NCBI RefSeq assembly: GCF_019049255.1
Contig: NZ_JAGMUJ010000161.1
Coordinates: forward strand, 549,640-613,639
Direction of reading: 5' to 3'
DNA: 64,000 nucleotides
Source: Streptomyces sp. AC558_RSS880
Lineage (GTDB): Bacteria > Actinomycetota > Actinomycetes > Streptomycetales > Streptomycetaceae
In this document: positions 24,387 through 33,162 of the stretch, in pieces
Numbering within the stretch: position 1 is the stretch's first letter
Layout: each line of letters begins with the position of its first letter
Notes under the pieces: generated by a model
The model's input: only the letters and a program-made list of their open reading frames with translations
The model's database searches: none
Told to the model about the DNA's origin: nothing
Program-made: the position numbers and the translations under genes

Positions 24387-25346
24387 TCAGCCCCTCAGCT
24401 TCGGGTCGAGGGCTTCCCGCATGGCCTCGCCGAGGAGGGTGAAGCCGAGGGCGGTGATGATGATGCCGACGGCGGGGTAGACCGCCATCATCGGCGCGTT
24501 GTCGAAGAACCGCTGCGCCTGGGTGAGCATGACGCCCCACTCGGGGATGGCCGGGTCGGGGTTGCCGAGGCCCAGGTAGGACAGGGCGGCGGCCTCGATG
24601 ATCGCGGTGGCCAGGGAGAGCGTGGCCTGCACGATCACCGGGCTGAGCGAGTTGGGGATGATCTGCGAGAGGACGATGCGCCGCTTGCGCACACCGAGGG
24701 ACTTGGCGGCGAGCACGTAGTCCGCACTGCCCTGGGCCAGCATGGAACCGCGCAGCAACCGGGCGAACACCGGGATCTGGACGACACCCACGGCGATCAT
24801 CACGGTGGTCAGTGACTGACCCATGACCGCGGCGATGGACACGGCCAGCAGCAGCGAGGGCATCGCCAGCATGATGTCGATGAAGCGCATGACGACGGAG
24901 TCGATGCGCCTGCCGGTGTCGCCGCCGAGGGTGGCGAAGGCGCCGGCGAGGCCGCCGATCAGGAAGCCGATGATCAGGCCGATCAGCGTGGCGACGACGC
25001 CGACGAGCAGCGTCTGGCGGGCGCCGACCAGCATGCGGGAGAACATGTCCCGGCCGAGGTGGTCGAGCCCGAACCAGTTCTCGCCGCGCATGCCGACGAA
25101 CTCGCCGCGGTTGGGGAAGACCTCGTTCCGCCAGGTCTGGGCGGTCGGGGAGAACGGGGCGATGTAGGGCCCGACGATCGCGAGGACGATGAAGAGGGCG
25201 ATGACGACCGCGCCGATGATCGCCATCTTGCTGCGCTTGAGGCGTCGGAACGCCTCCCGCCACAGGCTGGCGCCGGTGCTGGTCTCCTTGGTCGCGGCCA
25301 GTTCCGCGAGGCGCTGGATCTTGTCGGTCTTGGTGGCGACACTCAT
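24387..25346 (-). CDS. peptide ABC transporter permease (OppC/DppC type)
   Basis: 319 residues. N-terminal cytoplasmic region, TM1 (IIGAVVIALFIVLAIVGPYIAPFSP), then FGLDHLGRDMFSRMLVGARQ, the sequence typical of OppC proteins, and the EAA loop EAAALSYLGLGNPDPAIPEW. About six membrane helices. One base after the stop of the OppB-type gene lies its start (TGACATG spacing), so translation is probably coupled. Confidence 0.96.
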   Translation of the reverse strand: MSVATKTDKIQRLAELAATKETSTGASLWREAFRRLKRSKMAIIGAVVIALFIVLAIVGPYIAPFSPTAQTWRNEVFPNRGEFVGMRGENWFGLDHLGRDMFSRMLVGARQTLLVGVVATLIGLIIGFLIGGLAGAFATLGGDTGRRIDSVVMRFIDIMLAMPSLLLAVSIAAVMGQSLTTVMIAVGVVQIPVFARLLRGSMLAQGSADYVLAAKSLGVRKRRIVLSQIIPNSLSPVIVQATLSLATAIIEAAALSYLGLGNPDPAIPEWGVMLTQAQRFFDNAPMMAVYPAVGIIITALGFTLLGEAMREALDPKLRG

Positions 25347-25347
25347 G

Positions 25348-26352
25348 TCAGTGCACCCGCACTCTCGGGTCGATGAGGCTGTACGCCAGGTCCACCAGCA
25401 AGTTGATCAGGACGTATATCAGCGCGATGAACATGATGAAACCGACGAGCACGGGGTAGTCGCGGCCGTCGATCGCGGTCCGGATGAAGGAGCCGATGCC
25501 TCCGAAGGAGAAGACGGACTCGGTCAGGACCGCGCCGGACAGCAGGGAGCCCGTGAGCAGGCCGACCGCGGTCACCACGGGGAGCATCGCGTTGCGCAGC
25601 ACGTGCCGGCTCCGGATGACGCTCCGCTTGAGGCCCTTGGCCTCGGCGGTGCGGACGTAGTCCTCGTCCTGCACTTCGAGAACGCTGGCGCGGGTCATGC
25701 GCACGATCACGGCGAGCGGGATGGAGGCCAGGGCGATGGAGGGCAGGATCAGGTGCATGATCGCGTCCCAGGAGGCGTCGAACTCCCCGGTGAGGATGCC
25801 GTCCAGGACGGCGAAACCGGTCACGTCCGTGGCGTTGATGCCGGTGTCCTGGCGTCCGTAGCTGGGGAAGACACCGAGTTCGACGGCGAAGATGCCCTTG
25901 AGGATCAGAGCCAGGAAGAAGACCGGGATACAGATGCCGACGAGCGATCCGGAGACCGCGCTGACGTCGAGCCAGCCGCCGCGGTTGCGGGCCGCGAAGT
26001 AGCCGAGCGGGACGCCGACGACCACGGCGATGAGGATCGCGAGGAGGGACAGCTCCACGGTCGCGGGGAAGCGCAGGACGAACTCGTCCCACACCGGCTG
26101 TCCGGTCTGGGTGGAGGTGCCCAGGTCGAGTTCGGCGATGCGCTTCAGGAAACGCCAGTACTGGACGTAGACGGGCTGATCCAGCCCGAGCGCGCGGTTG
26201 ATGCGCGCCACTTCGGCCTCGGTGGCCTTCTCCCCCAGGATCGCTGAGGCGGGTCCACCGGGCAGACGGTCGAGCCACAGGAAGAGCAGAACCGACAGGC
26301 CGAGCAGCGTGGGTATGAGCTGGAGCAGTCTTCGTACGACGAGACGCAGCAC
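25348..26352 (-). CDS. peptide ABC transporter permease (OppB/DppB type)
   Basis: 334 residues, six membrane helices. Start MLRLVVRRLLQLIPTLLGLS, DRLPGGPASAILG and LDQPVYVQYWRFL are the family N-terminal blocks. The binding-protein-dependent transport loop is seen around VRTAEAKGLKRSVIRSRHVL. Located 107 bases after the stop of the binding-protein gene. Confidence 0.96.
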   Translation of the reverse strand: MLRLVVRRLLQLIPTLLGLSVLLFLWLDRLPGGPASAILGEKATEAEVARINRALGLDQPVYVQYWRFLKRIAELDLGTSTQTGQPVWDEFVLRFPATVELSLLAILIAVVVGVPLGYFAARNRGGWLDVSAVSGSLVGICIPVFFLALILKGIFAVELGVFPSYGRQDTGINATDVTGFAVLDGILTGEFDASWDAIMHLILPSIALASIPLAVIVRMTRASVLEVQDEDYVRTAEAKGLKRSVIRSRHVLRNAMLPVVTAVGLLTGSLLSGAVLTESVFSFGGIGSFIRTAIDGRDYPVLVGFIMFIALIYVLINLLVDLAYSLIDPRVRVH

Positions 26353-26459
26353 CCCGCATGCCCCTTTCTTGCGTGATGTCTTACATGAATGGACCCGCCC
26401 GGCCGCCGAGTTGCGACGACCGGGCGGACCCCCCGTTTTGGTTTCCTACCGCTGCTCGC

Positions 26460-28133
26460 CTACTTGAAGGACGTCTCGGCGAAGACTTCCTGCGTCAGCG
26501 GGGAGACGTTCGGCGGGTTCACGTTCTTGGCGAAGGCGATGGCCGGCGGGGAGGACGAGACCGGAACACCCGGGAGGTACTCCATGATGGCCTCGTTGGC
26601 CTTCTCGTACGCGGCGACGCGCTCCTCGGCCTTGCCCAGCTTCGAGCCGGCGTTCACGGCGTCGAAGACCTTCTTGTCCTTGAAGCCCCACTGCTTGTCG
26701 TACCCGGCGAACCAGGTGCCGATGAAGTTGAAGCCGTCGTTGAAGTCACCGGTCCAGCCGAGCATGTGCAGGTCGCAGGAGCCCGCCTCGGTGGCGTCGA
26801 TGTAGTCCGGGGCCCACTTCATGGCCTTCGGCGTGACGGTGATGCCGGCCTTCTCCAGGTCGGCCTTCATCAGCTCGAACAGATCCTGCGGGGCAGGCAT
26901 GTACGGGCGGGTGACCTCGGTCGGGTAGCAGAACTCGACCTTGAGCTTCTCCTCACCGGCCTTCTTGAGGAGCGACTTGGCCGCCGCGGTGTCGTACGGG
27001 TACTTCTTGACGTTCTTGGAGTAGCCCGCGATGGTGTCCGGCATGAACTGGTCGGCGACCTTGCCGCCCTCGGGCAGCTGGGTCTTGACCAGGTTCTCCT
27101 TGTCGATCGCCTGCGCGATCGCCTGGCGGACTTCCTTCTTCTTGAGGGCCTTGTTGGCCCCCTGGCTCATGCCCACGTAGAAGAGGTTGAAGACGCCACG
27201 GGTCGGGACGACGTAGCCCTCGTCCTCGAGGGTCTTGACGTCGGCCGGGGCGACGAGGTCGTAGCCGTCGATGTCACCGGCCTGGAGCGCCTGGCGGCGG
27301 CCCTCTTCGGTGTCGATGGTGCGGAAGACCAGGTTCTTGATCTTGGCCTTGTCGCCCCAGTAGTCGTCGAAGCGCTCAAGGGTGACTTCCTTGTTGCCCT
27401 TGTTCCACTTCGTGATCTTGTACGGGCCGGTACCGGCGACCGTGCCGGCCTCCTGGCTGTACTTGGGGTACGTGATGGCGTCGCCCTTGGCGGTCGCCTC
27501 CTCCTTCGCGTACTCCTTGAGGGCCTTCGGCGAGTGGATCGCCAGGGCCTGGAGGGAGAAGCCGCCGGGGAGGTTGGCGGAGGGCTTCTTGACCTCGATG
27601 ACGGCGGTGTTCTCGTCCTTCGCGGTGCAGGACTTGTAGTTCGCCTCGGGCGTCTCCTTGTCCTCGTTCTTCGCGAAGCCGCCCATGATGGTCTGCCAGT
27701 AGTAGGAGACCGCGCTGGACTGGTAGGTGCCCGTCCAGTTGAACCAGTGGTCGTAGTTGGCGCAGACCGCCGCGGCGTTGAACGCCTCGCCGTCGTGGAA
27801 CTTCACGCCCTTGCGGAGGTTGAAGGTCCAGACCGTGCCCTTGTCGTTGCTCGACCAGGTCTCGGCGAGGCCACCGACCAGCTTGGTGCCGCCGGACTCG
27901 TGCTCGAGCAGGGCCTCGAACGCCTGACGCGTCACACGGAAGGTTTCACCGTCGCTCGCGAGGGCAGGGTCCAGGGAACCCGGGTCACCTGCGCCGGCGA
28001 ACACGAAGGTGTCCTTCTTGCCGCCGCCGCTTTCGTTGTCAGCGTCCCGTTCGCTGGAGCAGCCCGTGGCGATCAGACCGACCGCCACCGCGGCCGTGAT
28101 CGCCCGAGCGGCTCGGGACTTGAATATGCGCAT
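26460..28133 (-). CDS. peptide-binding lipoprotein (OppA/DppA, SBP family 5)
   Basis: 557 residues. N-terminal positive residues, then AAVAVGLIATGCSS, a lipobox with the lipidated Cys at about residue 25. Mature protein shows the family-5 pattern: GDPGSLDPALASDGETFRV, TWSFNLRKGVKFHDG-like segment (VWTFNLRKGVKFHDGEAF), AGTGPYKITKWNKGNKEV and MLGWTGDFNDGFNF. It captures extracellular peptides for the permease. First gene of the operon. It is a paralogue of the BldKB type, but there is no evidence that it imports a developmental signal. Confidence 0.95.
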   Translation of the reverse strand: MRIFKSRAARAITAAVAVGLIATGCSSERDADNESGGGKKDTFVFAGAGDPGSLDPALASDGETFRVTRQAFEALLEHESGGTKLVGGLAETWSSNDKGTVWTFNLRKGVKFHDGEAFNAAAVCANYDHWFNWTGTYQSSAVSYYWQTIMGGFAKNEDKETPEANYKSCTAKDENTAVIEVKKPSANLPGGFSLQALAIHSPKALKEYAKEEATAKGDAITYPKYSQEAGTVAGTGPYKITKWNKGNKEVTLERFDDYWGDKAKIKNLVFRTIDTEEGRRQALQAGDIDGYDLVAPADVKTLEDEGYVVPTRGVFNLFYVGMSQGANKALKKKEVRQAIAQAIDKENLVKTQLPEGGKVADQFMPDTIAGYSKNVKKYPYDTAAAKSLLKKAGEEKLKVEFCYPTEVTRPYMPAPQDLFELMKADLEKAGITVTPKAMKWAPDYIDATEAGSCDLHMLGWTGDFNDGFNFIGTWFAGYDKQWGFKDKKVFDAVNAGSKLGKAEERVAAYEKANEAIMEYLPGVPVSSSPPAIAFAKNVNPPNVSPLTQEVFAETSFK

Positions 28134-28554
28134 ACTGGGGCCACTCCGGGTCCGCTATGTGGATGCATCTTGACCGGCCGAACACTACAGACGATCGAAG
28201 GGTGTCAGGAACAGTCCGGATAGCGGTGATACCTACCTGAGATCTGAACAGTTGACATAAGGGACGGTTCAGGCGTCCCCCCGTCAGGATTTAACCCGCC
28301 GGACACAGAAGTGCCTTTCCGGCGGTTGCCCAGGTGACGCCGGACGGCGTGAAGAACGGGTGAAACCGCAGGTGACAGGCGGTCAACAGGCTGTCGCTAA
28401 GCGCGCATGGCCGAAAATCTGGCGCGAAAGCAGCGGTACGCGACGGGCCGAGCGGACGTGCCGGTTCCGGCCCGCGTGCCTGTCCACTCCGTGGACGGTG
28501 ACGCCCCGTCAGCACGTCGGCGTCCGGGCCGGTCAACCCTGGTGCGCGGGCCGG
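28134..28554. promoter_or_regulatory. intergenic region with the peptide-transporter promoter
   Basis: 421 bases without a convincing gene. On the minus strand TAGTGT (28182-28187) is a plausible -10 for the binding-protein gene, about 50 bases from its ATG; the -35 is weak. The right end has a 22-bp imperfect tandem duplication (28526-28572) that includes the stop region of the next SseB-fold gene. Nothing else recognised. Confidence 0.35.
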
Positions 28555-29343
28555 TCAGCCCCGGTGCGCGGGCGGGTAGCCGTAGGCCGTGGCGGGGGGC
28601 GCCACGGCGCCGTGGGCCTCGCGGTCGTAGAACGGGCGGGAGTTGGCGCGCAGCCACATCGCGACCGGGTCGTGCTCGTCGGACATCGCGACGGTCGACA
28701 CGGGCAGCCCGTCCGGGACCGCGCCGAGGGACTGCCGCATCATCGCGCGTACGGCGTCCACGGCGGGCGGGGAGGCGTCGTACACGTCCAGGCCGATGGC
28801 GAGGTACGGGGCGCCCAGCGCGGGCTGCACCCAGGCGCGGCGCAGGGAGCGGACGGCCGGGGTGCGGTGGGCGTTCTGCGCGAGCAGGGCGTAGAACTGC
28901 GGGATCTCGATGGCCGGTTCGGACAGCCGCAGCGGTCCGGCGGGCTGGCGGTCCAGGCCGCCGGCGATCCGGCGCAGGTCCAGCCAGGGGATGCCGACGC
29001 CGCCGCCGGGGGCGTGCGGATTGAGCCAGAGCCCGTAGTGGTCGGGGTAGAGCGCGCGGGCCACCTCGAGGCCGTCGACCACCTCGTACGACCGGTTCCA
29101 GCCGCTGGCGGACAGCTCCTGGGCGGAGGTGACGCAGGGCGCGTAGCCGAGGCCGTCGACCTCCATGTTTCCGTACTGGGCGTCCGGGGATCCGGCCTGG
29201 CCGTGCCAGAGCAGCATCCAGACCTGGCCGGATGCGGGGGTCGCGAGAGCGCGCAGCAACGCCTCGTACGCGTCGTAACGCCCGGGCGTCACCTGGCGCA
29301 GCATGTGCTCGACCTGCCCGGCCGCCGCGGTGCCAGCGCTCAC
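28555..29343 (-). CDS. SseB-family protein (first of two)
   Basis: 262 residues from the GTG at 29343 with GGAGGGG about 9 bases upstream; an upstream TTG is less likely. The C-terminal half shows the SseB pattern: AIEIPQFYALLAQNAHRTPAV, ARRAWVQPALG-like segment, APYLAIGLDVYDASPPAVDAV and DPVAMWLRANSRPFYDRE. SseB in E. coli changes serine sensitivity; the biochemical role is unknown. The position beside the glycine/serine genes fits that theme. It has a paralogue directly upstream. Confidence 0.82.
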   Translation of the reverse strand: MSAGTAAAGQVEHMLRQVTPGRYDAYEALLRALATPASGQVWMLLWHGQAGSPDAQYGNMEVDGLGYAPCVTSAQELSASGWNRSYEVVDGLEVARALYPDHYGLWLNPHAPGGGVGIPWLDLRRIAGGLDRQPAGPLRLSEPAIEIPQFYALLAQNAHRTPAVRSLRRAWVQPALGAPYLAIGLDVYDASPPAVDAVRAMMRQSLGAVPDGLPVSTVAMSDEHDPVAMWLRANSRPFYDREAHGAVAPPATAYGYPPAHRG

Positions 29344-29527
29344 TTGTATCGCCCCTCCGTACAACCTCGCCAGCGGATGAACCTAGCTTAAGCCGACGCC
29401 GTGCGGCGGGCTGCTGCGCGGCGAGCGCGGAAGGGCCCGGGACCGCGGCACCGCGGGCGGGTCCGTCGTGGTCGTTCGCGCCCACGCGGCGGAGCCGCAC
29501 AGCGACACGGCCCCGCGCCCCTGGGTG

Positions 29528-30307
29528 TCACTGCCGGCGTTCGTAGAAGGGGCGGACCTTGGTACGGAGCCAGTCACCGACCGGGTCCTGGGCGATGTCC
29601 AGGACGATGAGGTTGACCGGCCAGGGGGCGGGGGTCCGGCCGAGGGCCCGGCCCAGGGCGTTCAGGGGGAGGGTGCGGGCGTCGCCCTCCCACTGGGAGA
29701 GCTCCACGCCGATGAAGAGGACCGGGTCGGCCGTCTCGATCGCGGCGAGGCAGCGGCGGGCGGTGGTCACCACGCCGATAGAGTCGAACTCCGCCGAGGC
29801 GGCGGCGAGGAAGTCCAGCGGGTCGTCCTGCCAGTCGGGCTGGAACAGCCGGACCCGGCCGCCGGCGGCCGGGCCGTCCAGCAGGGTGCGTCCGGCCCGG
29901 CACAGTTCGGCGACGGCCGGCGGCGGCAGCGGGATGCCGACCACGCCTCCGGGGTTCACCGCGATCCCGGCCTGCGGCGGCAGGCCGCGGGCGAACTCCA
30001 CGGCGGGCGCGACCGTGTACGACAGGTGGGGGCCGACGACCTGGCGGAACTGTTCCTCGGAGCTGAAGACGGGGACGTAGGCCTGACCGTCGATCTCCAG
30101 GGTGGGCAGGTCCAGCGGGCCGCTGTCCGGGCCGCCGCCGTTCGGCAGCGGGACCCAGACGAAGCTGCGGCCCAGCACCTCGACGATCCTGCCGCCCGCC
30201 GAGGGGACGCCCAGGGAGGCGGAGAGCACCTCCTCCAGCTCGTTGCCGGGCCATCCGCCGTGCGGGTGGGGGGGTGTCTGTGCCGGGAAGTCCGCCGGGA
30301 AGTCCAT
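29528..30307 (-). CDS. SseB-family protein (second of two)
   Basis: 259 residues. N-terminal SseB domain FVWVPLPNGG, PTLEIDGQAYVPVFSSEEQF and GPHLSYTVAPAVEFARGLP, then GIAVNPGGVVGIPLPPPAV and a second half ending DPVGDWLRTKVRPFYERRQ. The closing motif is the same as in the neighbouring paralogue (DPVAMWLRANSRPFYDR), so the two arose by duplication. Function unknown. Confidence 0.85.
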   Translation of the reverse strand: MDFPADFPAQTPPHPHGGWPGNELEEVLSASLGVPSAGGRIVEVLGRSFVWVPLPNGGGPDSGPLDLPTLEIDGQAYVPVFSSEEQFRQVVGPHLSYTVAPAVEFARGLPPQAGIAVNPGGVVGIPLPPPAVAELCRAGRTLLDGPAAGGRVRLFQPDWQDDPLDFLAAASAEFDSIGVVTTARRCLAAIETADPVLFIGVELSQWEGDARTLPLNALGRALGRTPAPWPVNLIVLDIAQDPVGDWLRTKVRPFYERRQ

Positions 30308-30360
30308 CTGCCTACCGCCTGAAGCCTGAAGCCACTGCTGTGGCTGGAAAGGCTATCCGG

Positions 30361-31029
30361 TCAGCCCGTGAAGCCGACCCGGTGCAGCGCGTCCGCCGCG
30401 TCCCGGTCGATCAGGACCGCCGAACCGCAGCCCGCCGGCAGTGCGCCCCGCTCCACCGCGCGCAGCAGCCGCTCGCTCGCCGCGCGGTGCCGCAGGAACG
30501 CGTAGCGCGAGACGCCGCGCCCGCGTTCGCGCTGGCCGGCCAGGGCCTGCTGCGGGGTGACGTCGAGCAGCAGCAGGTGCAGGCTCGCGCCCCGGCGGCG
30601 GGCCTCGCGGGCCAGCCAGCGGCGCACCCAGGCCTGCGTACCGCAGTCGTGCACGACGACCGGCCCTCCGGTCCGCAGCACGCGGCGCAGCCCGGCGTAG
30701 TGGGCGAGGCGGACCAGCGGGCGGTACACCGCGTACGGCAGCAGGCGCGGCATGCGGCGGTCCCAGCGGTCCCGGGTGTCCTGGGAGTCGACGCGGGTGC
30801 CGCGCACCGTGCGCCGCATCAGCGTGGACTTGCCGCTGCCGGGCATCCCGGTGACCACGACGAGGTCCCGGGGCCCGAAGAGCAGGGCGCGCGGGCTGCG
30901 GCCGGCCCGCGCGCGCAGATCGCGGACGACGGGCGCCGGCAGCGCGCCGCGGGCCCCCCGGGCCCGGGCGGCCGGCTGCTGGGGCAGCGTGACGCCCGTG
31001 GTGGTGGCGCACGCCGTGGTCCTGTTCAC
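30361..31029 (-). CDS. P-loop ATPase/kinase-like protein
   Basis: 222 residues, GTG start. Walker A VVVTGMPGSGKSTLMRR near residue 60, DSQDTRDRWDRR, a Walker-B-like VVVHDCGTQAWVRRWLA, and the LLLLDVTPQQALAGQRERGR lid region, as in small AAA/zeta-type kinases. The substrate is unknown. It is divergent from the glycine riboswitch and gcvT. The 52-base gap to the SseB gene suggests a three-gene transcript. Confidence 0.8.
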   Translation of the reverse strand: MNRTTACATTTGVTLPQQPAARARGARGALPAPVVRDLRARAGRSPRALLFGPRDLVVVTGMPGSGKSTLMRRTVRGTRVDSQDTRDRWDRRMPRLLPYAVYRPLVRLAHYAGLRRVLRTGGPVVVHDCGTQAWVRRWLAREARRRGASLHLLLLDVTPQQALAGQRERGRGVSRYAFLRHRAASERLLRAVERGALPAGCGSAVLIDRDAADALHRVGFTG

Positions 31030-31256
31030 CGTGATCGTCCTCCCCTGGGGCCGGGTACGAGTACCGATCCCCGCCGAGTGTAAAGAGAAGGTAATGCCGG
31101 AGTCTGCCGTTTCCGTCCGTTTCTCGAAACAGGCGTGTCACAGCCCTCCGTGACGGTTCCCGCACACCCTGTGCACCCCCTGTGAAGGGTCCCCCTGCCG
31201 CGGCCCCACGATGCGTGCAATGATGTGCGCGCCAACTGCATACCGGCCGTTTGAAT

Positions 31257-31484
31257 CCGCGCGGGAGAGTCCCCGGCACCGTTTGCCGCCGGGGCGCCGA
31301 AGGAGCAAGTCCCTCCCTTGAATCTCTCAGGCCCCGTTACCGCGCGGGCGAGGCACATCTGAAAAGCGGGCCGCCGAAGGGCATCCAGTAGTGCTCCGGC
31401 GGCTCCACCCAAGGTGCAAGCCAGGACGCCCCTGCGTGGGCGGTCATGGCGAACCTCTCAGGTTCCGATGACAGATGGGGAGGA
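31257..31484 (+). promoter_or_regulatory. tandem glycine riboswitch
   Basis: Leader of gcvT with two glycine aptamers. First: GCGGGAGAG at 31261, CGCCGAAGGAGCAA, GAATCTCTCAGGCCC and the purine-rich end before 31370. Second: CACCCAAGGTGCAAGCC near 31406, GCGAACCTCTCAGGTTCCG (about 31449) and ATGACAGATGGGGAGG. These are the standard core blocks of the gcvT-type riboswitch. In relatives glycine binding turns the downstream genes on. The 36 bases from the second aptamer to the gcvT ATG leave little room for a terminator, so control of translation is likely. Confidence 0.93.
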
Positions 31485-31520
31485 AACGCCCTCGCCCGTC
31501 ATGCCTTGGGAGACCGACCG

Positions 31521-32654
31521 ATGAGCAGTACCGAACCCCGCCGGACCGCGCTCGATGCCCTGCATCGTTCGCTCGGCGCGACGATGACCGACTTCGCCGG
31601 CTGGGACATGCCCCTGCGCTACGGCTCCGAGCGCGACGAGCACAACGCCGTGCGCACGAGGGCCGGCCTGTTCGACCTCTCGCACATGGGCGAGATCACC
31701 GTCACCGGCCCGGGAGCCGCCGCGCTCCTCGACCACGCCCTGGTCGGCAACATCGGGGGCGTCAAGCCCGGCCGCGCCCGCTACACCATGATCTGCCGCG
31801 AGGACGGCGGCATCCTGGACGACCTGATCGTCTACCGGCTGGACGACACCGAGGCCGGCTCTTCTCACTACATGGTGGTCGCCAACGCCTCCAACGCGCA
31901 GACGGTGCTCGACGCGCTCGTCGAGCGCTCGGCCGGCTTCGACGCCGAGGTCCGCGACGACCGCGACGCGTACGCGCTGCTGGCCGTGCAGGGTCCCGAG
32001 TCCCCGGGGATCCTCGCGTCGCTCACCGACGCCGACCTGGACGGTCTGAAGTACTACGCCGGTCTGCCCGGCACGGTCGCCGGTGTGCCCGCGCTCATCG
32101 CCCGTACCGGCTACACCGGCGAGGACGGCTTCGAGCTGTTCGTGAAGCCCGAGCACGCGGTCGAGCTGTGGCAGGCGCTGACCAAGGCGGGCGAGGGTGC
32201 CGGCCTGGTCCCCTGCGGGCTGTCCTGCCGGGACACGCTCCGTCTGGAGGCCGGCATGCCGCTGTACGGGCACGAGCTGACCACCGGCCTCACGCCCTTC
32301 GACGCCGGTCTCGGCCGGGTGGTGAAGTTCGAGAAGGAGGGCGACTTCGTGGGCCGCGCCGCGCTGACCGAGGCCGCCGCCCGCGCCGAGCAGAACCCGC
32401 CGCGCGTCCTGGTCGGCCTGGTCGCCGAGGGCCGCCGGGTCCCGCGCGCCGGGTACGCGGTCGTGGCCGGCGGCGAGGTGATCGGCGAGGTCACCTCCGG
32501 CGCGCCCTCCCCCACGCTGGGCAAGCCGATCGCGATGGCGTACGTCGACGCGGCGTACGCGGCGCCCGGCACCGAGGGCGTCGGCGTGGACGTCCGCGGC
32601 AGCCACGAGCCGTACGAGGTCGTGGCGCTGCCGTTCTACAAGCGGCGGAAGTGA
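31521..32654 (+). CDS. gcvT: glycine cleavage system T protein (aminomethyltransferase)
   Basis: 377 residues from the ATG at 31521; earlier in-frame starts lie within the riboswitch. GcvT moves the methylene group from lipoyl-GcvH to tetrahydrofolate and releases ammonia. Motifs: FAGWDMPLRYGS, GLFDLSHMGEI (active-site Asp region), ARTGYTGEDGFELF, and the C-terminal GEVTSGAPSPTLGKPIAMAYV. First gene after the glycine riboswitch. The P and L subunits are not in the window. Confidence 0.97.
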   Translation: MSSTEPRRTALDALHRSLGATMTDFAGWDMPLRYGSERDEHNAVRTRAGLFDLSHMGEITVTGPGAAALLDHALVGNIGGVKPGRARYTMICREDGGILDDLIVYRLDDTEAGSSHYMVVANASNAQTVLDALVERSAGFDAEVRDDRDAYALLAVQGPESPGILASLTDADLDGLKYYAGLPGTVAGVPALIARTGYTGEDGFELFVKPEHAVELWQALTKAGEGAGLVPCGLSCRDTLRLEAGMPLYGHELTTGLTPFDAGLGRVVKFEKEGDFVGRAALTEAAARAEQNPPRVLVGLVAEGRRVPRAGYAVVAGGEVIGEVTSGAPSPTLGKPIAMAYVDAAYAAPGTEGVGVDVRGSHEPYEVVALPFYKRRK

Positions 32655-32680
32655 CACCGTCACAGACGGCTTCCACGCGC

Positions 32681-32711
32681 ACCGGTGAGCACGTCGTGCC
32701 TGCTCACCGGC
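32681..32711 (+). terminator. hairpin between gcvT and gcvH
   Basis: Stem ACCGGTGAGCA paired with TGCTCACCGG across a 9-base loop. No T-run follows. It may lower or process the transcript between gcvT and gcvH rather than stop it. Confidence 0.5.
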
Positions 32712-32769
32712 GCGCCGTACGCAATCCCCTCAGTCATCCGCAGTCCCCCCGTACAGGAGAATCCAGGCC

Positions 32770-33147
32770 ATGAGCAACCCCACGCAGCTGCGTTACAGCA
32801 AGGAGCACGAGTGGCTGTCGGCCGCCGAGGACGGCGTGTCGACGGTCGGCATCACGGAGCACGCGGCCAACGCGCTCGGCGACGTGGTCTTCGTCCAGCT
32901 CCCCGAGGTCGGTGACAGCGTGACCGCGGGCGAGACCTGCGGCGAGCTGGAGTCCACCAAGTCGGTCAGCGACCTGTACTCCCCGGTCAGCGGTGAGATC
33001 ACCGAGGTGAACGAGGACGTCGTGAACGACCCCTCGCTGGTGAACTCCGCCCCCTTCGAGGGCGGCTGGCTGTTCAAGGTGCGGGTCACCGACGAGCCGG
33101 CCGACCTGCTCTCCGCCGCCGAGTACGACGCCGAAATCGCCGGCTGA
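32770..33147 (+). CDS. gcvH: glycine cleavage system H protein
   Basis: 125 residues, ATG behind AGGAGAATCC. Lipoyl carrier that shuttles the aminomethyl group. Lipoylated Lys in GELESTKSVSDLYSPVSGEI; start LRYSKEHEWLSA and end GWLFKVRVTDEPADLLSAAEY match the family. glyA follows after 15 bases. Confidence 0.98.
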   Translation: MSNPTQLRYSKEHEWLSAAEDGVSTVGITEHAANALGDVVFVQLPEVGDSVTAGETCGELESTKSVSDLYSPVSGEITEVNEDVVNDPSLVNSAPFEGGWLFKVRVTDEPADLLSAAEYDAEIAG

Positions 33148-33162
33148 GGAGTCCGTAGCCGC

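Noticed and set aside
26460..28133. Peptide-binding protein as BldKB
   Set aside because: Family and operon order match Opp/Dpp systems in general; the location near gcvT does not match the bldK locus as I recall it.
31446..31520. Upstream in-frame ATG giving gcvT 25 more residues
   Set aside because: It lies within the second glycine aptamer; the ATG at 31521 gives the normal GcvT start.
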